Shown piece after piece: positions 18,326 to 21,795 of a stretch of DNA of 21,795 bases. The stretch spans positions 1 to 21,795 of the forward strand of contig JANTQF010000480.1 of the NCBI GenBank assembly GCA_032988165.1. The letters are read 5' to 3'. The notes beneath the pieces are model-generated. The model did no database searches and was not told where the DNA came from. It saw nothing but the letters and a program-made list of their open reading frames with translations. The translations under genes were made by a program, and so were the position numbers. Origin of the DNA: Emmonsiellopsis sp. PD_33. Its lineage: Eukaryota; Ascomycota; Eurotiomycetes; Onygenales; Ajellomycetaceae. Numbering within the stretch: position 1 is the stretch's first letter; every line of letters starts with the position of its first letter.

Positions 18326-19772
18326 ATGGCCGTGGAGCTCACCTCCACCAAGCTTAACCCCGACAGCCACTTGCTACTGGTACGCTCTCACCCACCGCAT
18401 CCCAATTGCATTCACCAATATAATACCCAACGGAAAGCTAAAAAGTAATAATAAAAACAGGACCAACCCCTCCTCCGCCTCCCGCACGAACTCGCCCGGC
18501 GAAACTTCAAATCCGTCCAACGAATCGTCGAGCGCGAAAAGGACCACATCCTTCCCACCCTCAAACAAACCGCCAACGACTCCCTCTCAGGCACCCAAGA
18601 TGCCTCCCAAACCCTCTCCTCCCTCGACTCCATGATCTCCCGCATGCAGGGGCTAAAGCGCAAAATGCAGACCCTGCGCGACGAGGAAAAGGATATCCTC
18701 AACCAATCCCGCAAGCGTATCCAGCATCTCGAGGCCCTGTACCGGATCCCCAGTCTCGCCGACGTCAAGTATGACGAGTGGTCGCGGGTTAGGTTGGACA
18801 GGCTGCTTGTGGATCATATGTTGCGGAGTGGGTTTTCGGAAAGTGCGAAGCAGCTGGCGGAGGAGAAGGGGATTGAGAATTTGGTTGATTTGAGTGTGTT
18901 TGTGCAGTGTCAGCGGATTGCGGAGAGCTTGAGGAGGGGGGAGACGAAGGATGCGTTGCAGTGGTGTGGGGAGAATAAGGTTGCGTTGAAGAAGGTGCAG
19001 GTATGTTGATCTCTTTTTTATTTCTCTCATAGCCTGACCGCTCGGATACTGGTTATCAGGAGGCATGATGCTAATGCGTTTCGTAGAATAATCTCGAGTT
19101 TGAGCTACGGTTACAGCAGTATATTGAGATGGTGAGGGAGGGGAACAAGGCTGAGGCAAGACAGCATGCCAAAAAGTATCTCTCGTCGCATAGTGAGACG
19201 CAGGCTTCGGAAATCCGGCGCGCTGCTGGTCTACTGGTATTTTCGCCTGATACGATCGCCGCGCCATATAAGGTTAGTTCTCCAATTCCTGGTATTGTAT
19301 ATCCCATTACCTCCGTACCATCCGCTTACCCATATGCTAGGAATTGTACTCGCCCAGCCGCTGGCAGCTCCTCTCGGACCTCTTCATCCGCACCCATCAC
19401 GACCTCCTCGCACTCTCCTCCCGGCCTCTCCTCCAAATCGCCCTCTCCGCCGGACTCTCCGCTCTCAAAACCCCCGCTTGCCACTCCGCCTACGCCTCCT
19501 CAAGTTCCAATCCAAACTCTACCTCCACCTCCGTCTGCCCGATCTGCTCGACGGAACTGAACGAACTAGCCCGCCACCTACCGTACGCGCATCATACGAA
19601 GAGTTATGTTGAGAATGACCCGATTGTGTTGCCGAATGGGCGGGTTTATGGACGGGAGAGGCTGTTGGATGCCGGGAAGAAGTCTGGGTTTGTGGCGCCT
19701 GGGAAGGTGAAGGATCCGACTACCGGGGAGGAGTTTAATGAGGGGGAATGGAAGAAGGTTTATATTTCGTAG
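18326..19772 (+). CDS. FYV10: GID/CTLH E3 ubiquitin ligase subunit Fyv10 (Gid9, MAEA)
   Basis: This subunit, with Gid2, forms the catalytic RING pair of the GID/CTLH complex, which in yeast ubiquitinates gluconeogenic enzymes such as fructose-1,6-bisphosphatase. Exons are 18326-18379, 18461-19000, 19087-19272 and 19341-19772, with introns of 81, 86 and 68 bp, giving 403 residues. A helical coiled region (about 75-110) precedes the LisH motif at about 130-160 (DRLLVDHMLRSGFSESAKQL). A CTLH domain follows (about 162-220: FVQCQRIAESLRRGETKDALQWCGENK), then CRA. The C-terminal RING-like module has CPIC at 326-329, HLPYAHHTKSYV and the family hallmark DPIVLPNGRVYG. The start is MAVELTSTKLNPDSHLLL, on a short first exon. 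The first Cys pair is kept and later zinc positions are degenerate, as expected for this RING type. Confidence 0.94.
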
Positions 19773-20057
19773 GTTTCCTAGTGCTTGGGGATTTTCTAGT
19801 TTCTTGTGGCGTATTAGCGATGGATGGATGGTTGGGACGAAAGGAAACGGCTTCTTCTTTTTTTTTGGCGTTTGGTGTGCGGATTTACTATATATTTATT
19901 CCTAGGAGAGAGACAGTATATATTTCTAGAAGCGTAGCTGAAATTATCATGATTTACGAATGTCCAATCTTCCAAACTATCCATATCCTATCGAATATCA
20001 CATATACAAATCATACACACCATCCGTAACAACCAAACCGCCCCCTTACCCCCCCGA

Positions 20058-21238
20058 TCAATCACTATCACTATCCCCCCACCCCTCATCCTTCCCTTTC
20101 CCCTTCCCCCTCCCCTTCCCCTTCGAAACCCTCCTCTTCCTCTTCCTCCCCGTCCCCTCCCCACCAACCCCCCCCCCACCCCCAACATCCTTCCTCTCAA
20201 AAACAAACATCCTCGCCTCCCTCTCCTCCCCCCTCCACCCGCCCCGCCCCCCATTCCTCCCCTCAATCTCCCCCAGCGTCCTCGCATGCGCGTAGCCCGG
20301 ATAACTATGCCACGGAAACCTAAAGCTCGTCACGACGCGCAGCCCAGCATGCCGCGCTAGATCGCGGATGTTCCAGAGCGTGTACGGCTCGCCTTCGAAG
20401 AGGGAGATGAGGATTTGGCCCGGGGAGGTGCGGGGTTTTTGCTTTGGGTTCTCTTTTTGGGTGTTTGTGTTTGTGTTTGAGTCTGTGTCTGTGTCTGTGT
20501 TTGACTCGGGATCTGAGGGGTAGAATTCATTCTCATAATCCTCTTCATCTTCATCTCCTTCGTCGTCGTCGGTGGTATGAACCGGGTTCGAAAGCAGGGG
20601 CACACTCGCTTTGAAAAACTCCACGAGCAGCTCCTGGTTCGCGCGAACCTGTCTGTTCACGTCTGTGCTTAGGCCGCCGACGTGCGGGAAGTTGAAGCAG
20701 ATTATGTCCCAGGGCCCGCCGCCGGCGGCGGGGAGTTGTTTTTGTGTTTGTTGTGTGTCCTTTTGATGTGCATGTGCATGGGGGTGGCTATCTCTCCGCC
20801 TGTTGCTGGACGGGATGGTTGGGCGGGGAAAGCCGTTCCGGACGGCCTTTGCGCCGCCCGTGGGCGTGCCGAGTTTTCTTGCGTCGATGGAGAAGAGGGC
20901 TTTTGGCGATGTGGTTGTGGTTGGTTTTGATTTGGGTGGTGAGGATTTATCTGCTGATGGATTTTCGGGTTCTTCTTTGCTGTTCTGGGCCTTGTCGTGT
21001 TTTCTCTCTTGCTCTTCTTCCTCGTCGTCATCACTGTCAAAGCTCTCGTGTCGCTTCCGCTTCAGTCCTGTGGATGACGATGGTATAGTAGTAGCTGACC
21101 CCATACCGCGGAGTTGCTCGATATGCCCCTTTGCCTGCGGGTACTTTTGGTAAAGCGTCTCCTCTGAATCGTAGCTGGTGGCGAGGAGATTTCTGCAGCC
21201 ATGATGCGTAGCTAGGGAGAGGGCGAATGAGAAGTCTC
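20058..21238 (-). CDS. BMT5: 25S rRNA uridine-N3 methyltransferase, BMT5 family (5' exon missing)
   Basis: Bmt5 family proteins (DUF2431) methylate N3 of a uridine in 25S rRNA (U2634 in yeast). The main exon encodes 392 residues. It opens with (G)DFSFALSLATHHGCRNLLATSYDSEETLYQKYPQA, the start of the SAM-binding domain. GGPWDIICFNFPHVGGLSTDVNRQVRANQELLVEFFK is the family core, then GQILISLFEGEPYTLWNIRDLARHAGL and GYAHARTLGEIEGRNGGRGGWRGE. Low-complexity inserts are acidic or Thr/Asp/Asn repeats, and the C-terminus is a Lys/Gly/Arg tail ending GDSDSD. The ATG at 21104 is internal: the domain extends upstream to an acceptor (CCACAG, 21239-21244) with a TCTAAC branch. The exon carrying the glycine loop VGEG and N-terminal basic region was not found in 21245-21795. 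It lies beyond the window or is lost. Confidence 0.87.
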
Positions 21239-21244
21239 CTGTGG

Positions 21245-21795
21245 TTGGAAGTTAGAATGTGTTGGAAGGCTTTTGTGGGATGCATGGATGGATAAAATAT
21301 GACATGAAGGGGTATGAACATGCGAATAGAAATATAGGGTAGATAGAGGAAACATGTTGATCCGTTGAGCCATCCAATCCGTAACTGGGCAGAGCGATAC
21401 ATCGCTCCTGGTATTTGTCTTCAAGCCTCGTTCGTATAGCAGTAGCTTAGAGAGGAGTAGAAAACTTCACCCCTCGCGGGGACTGCGTCTGATATCCGAT
21501 ATCAAATCTCCAATCCCCCCATATCCAACAAAACAATACGGTACTGGAGGACGAAGCTTCAGTACAAGGAGAGGGATCATTAAATAAAATAATAAAATAG
21601 AACAAAAGAAACAACCCAAAGCGGAAAGTAACCCGCGGTATAGGGAAACAAAACACTACACAACTCCAAACAACCGAACCATACCCCCAGATAACAGAAA
21701 AAACACACAAACAAAAGAAACATAACTAAGCACAGAACCAACGAACTAAAAAACATACAAAAACATCCAACACAAACAAAAAAACTATAACAACA
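21245..21795. other. Non-coding stretch upstream of the BMT5 main exon
   Basis: No exon encoding the missing BMT5 N-terminus could be found on the minus strand. The minus-strand sequence is T-rich near the window edge. Small palindromic elements occur: GAGCGAT-AC-ATCGCTC at 21392-21407, CCCCTCGCGGGG at 21470-21481, and GATATC repeated at 21491-21503. It may be a long intron of BMT5. Confidence 0.45.

Noticed and set aside
19960..20295. Pro/Phe/Ser-rich 111-codon plus-strand frame
   Set aside because: It is the antisense of the Lys/Gly/Arg low-complexity tail of BMT5 and has no conserved features.

Overview
The window is nuclear DNA from a filamentous ascomycete (Pezizomycotina). The evidence is short GT-AG introns of mostly 53-136 bp with CTAAC/CTAAT-like branch sites, compact genes on both strands, and proteins that read as fungal orthologues. 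The N-terminal style of the vacuolar transporter and the Derlin sequence suggest Eurotiomycetes. Onygenales is a guess from the T-rich, AT-leaning spacers and is not demonstrated. No transposon, CRISPR array, tRNA or rRNA gene was recognised.

Layout. Left edge: the last exon of a small TIM chaperone (TIM8-like, +). Then RPL25/uL23 (-, 4 exons) shares a 397 bp divergent promoter with BMT2, a 25S rRNA m1A methyltransferase (+). Next are a vacuolar amino-acid transporter of the AVT1 type (-, 5 exons) and a small single-exon UPF0145/YbjQ protein (-), in a gene-poor stretch. The middle holds eRF1/SUP45 (+, 4 exons), followed by an unusual in-frame extension. The divergent pair PHA2 (prephenate dehydratase, -) and HTD2 (mitochondrial 3-hydroxyacyl-thioester dehydratase, +) follows. 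The right third has a Derlin (DER1-like, +), CBF5/dyskerin (+), FYV10/GID9 (+) and a 5'-incomplete BMT5-type 25S rRNA m3U methyltransferase (-).

Theme. Five of the twelve genes serve the ribosome or translation: RPL25, BMT2, eRF1, CBF5 and BMT5. The rest are housekeeping: mitochondrial import, vacuolar amino acids, Phe synthesis, mitochondrial fatty-acid synthesis, ERAD and the GID ubiquitin ligase.

Most interesting observation. The eRF1 stop codon is UGA followed by CGG, which matches the type II readthrough context known from plant viruses. A perfect 6-bp stem-loop lies 11 nt downstream. The frame then stays open for 70 more codons, with coding-like codon use, across a well-formed intron. 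The intron lies 175 nt past the stop, where it could trigger nonsense-mediated decay. An alternative 3' splice site 24 nt downstream would also remove the stop and join the same frame. Either mechanism could make a C-terminally extended eRF1 and could form a feedback loop on termination efficiency. This is inferred from sequence only.

All exon models below were assembled by hand from splice motifs, reading-frame phase and remembered family features. Total lengths and phases were checked for consistency. No alignment or expression data were available.
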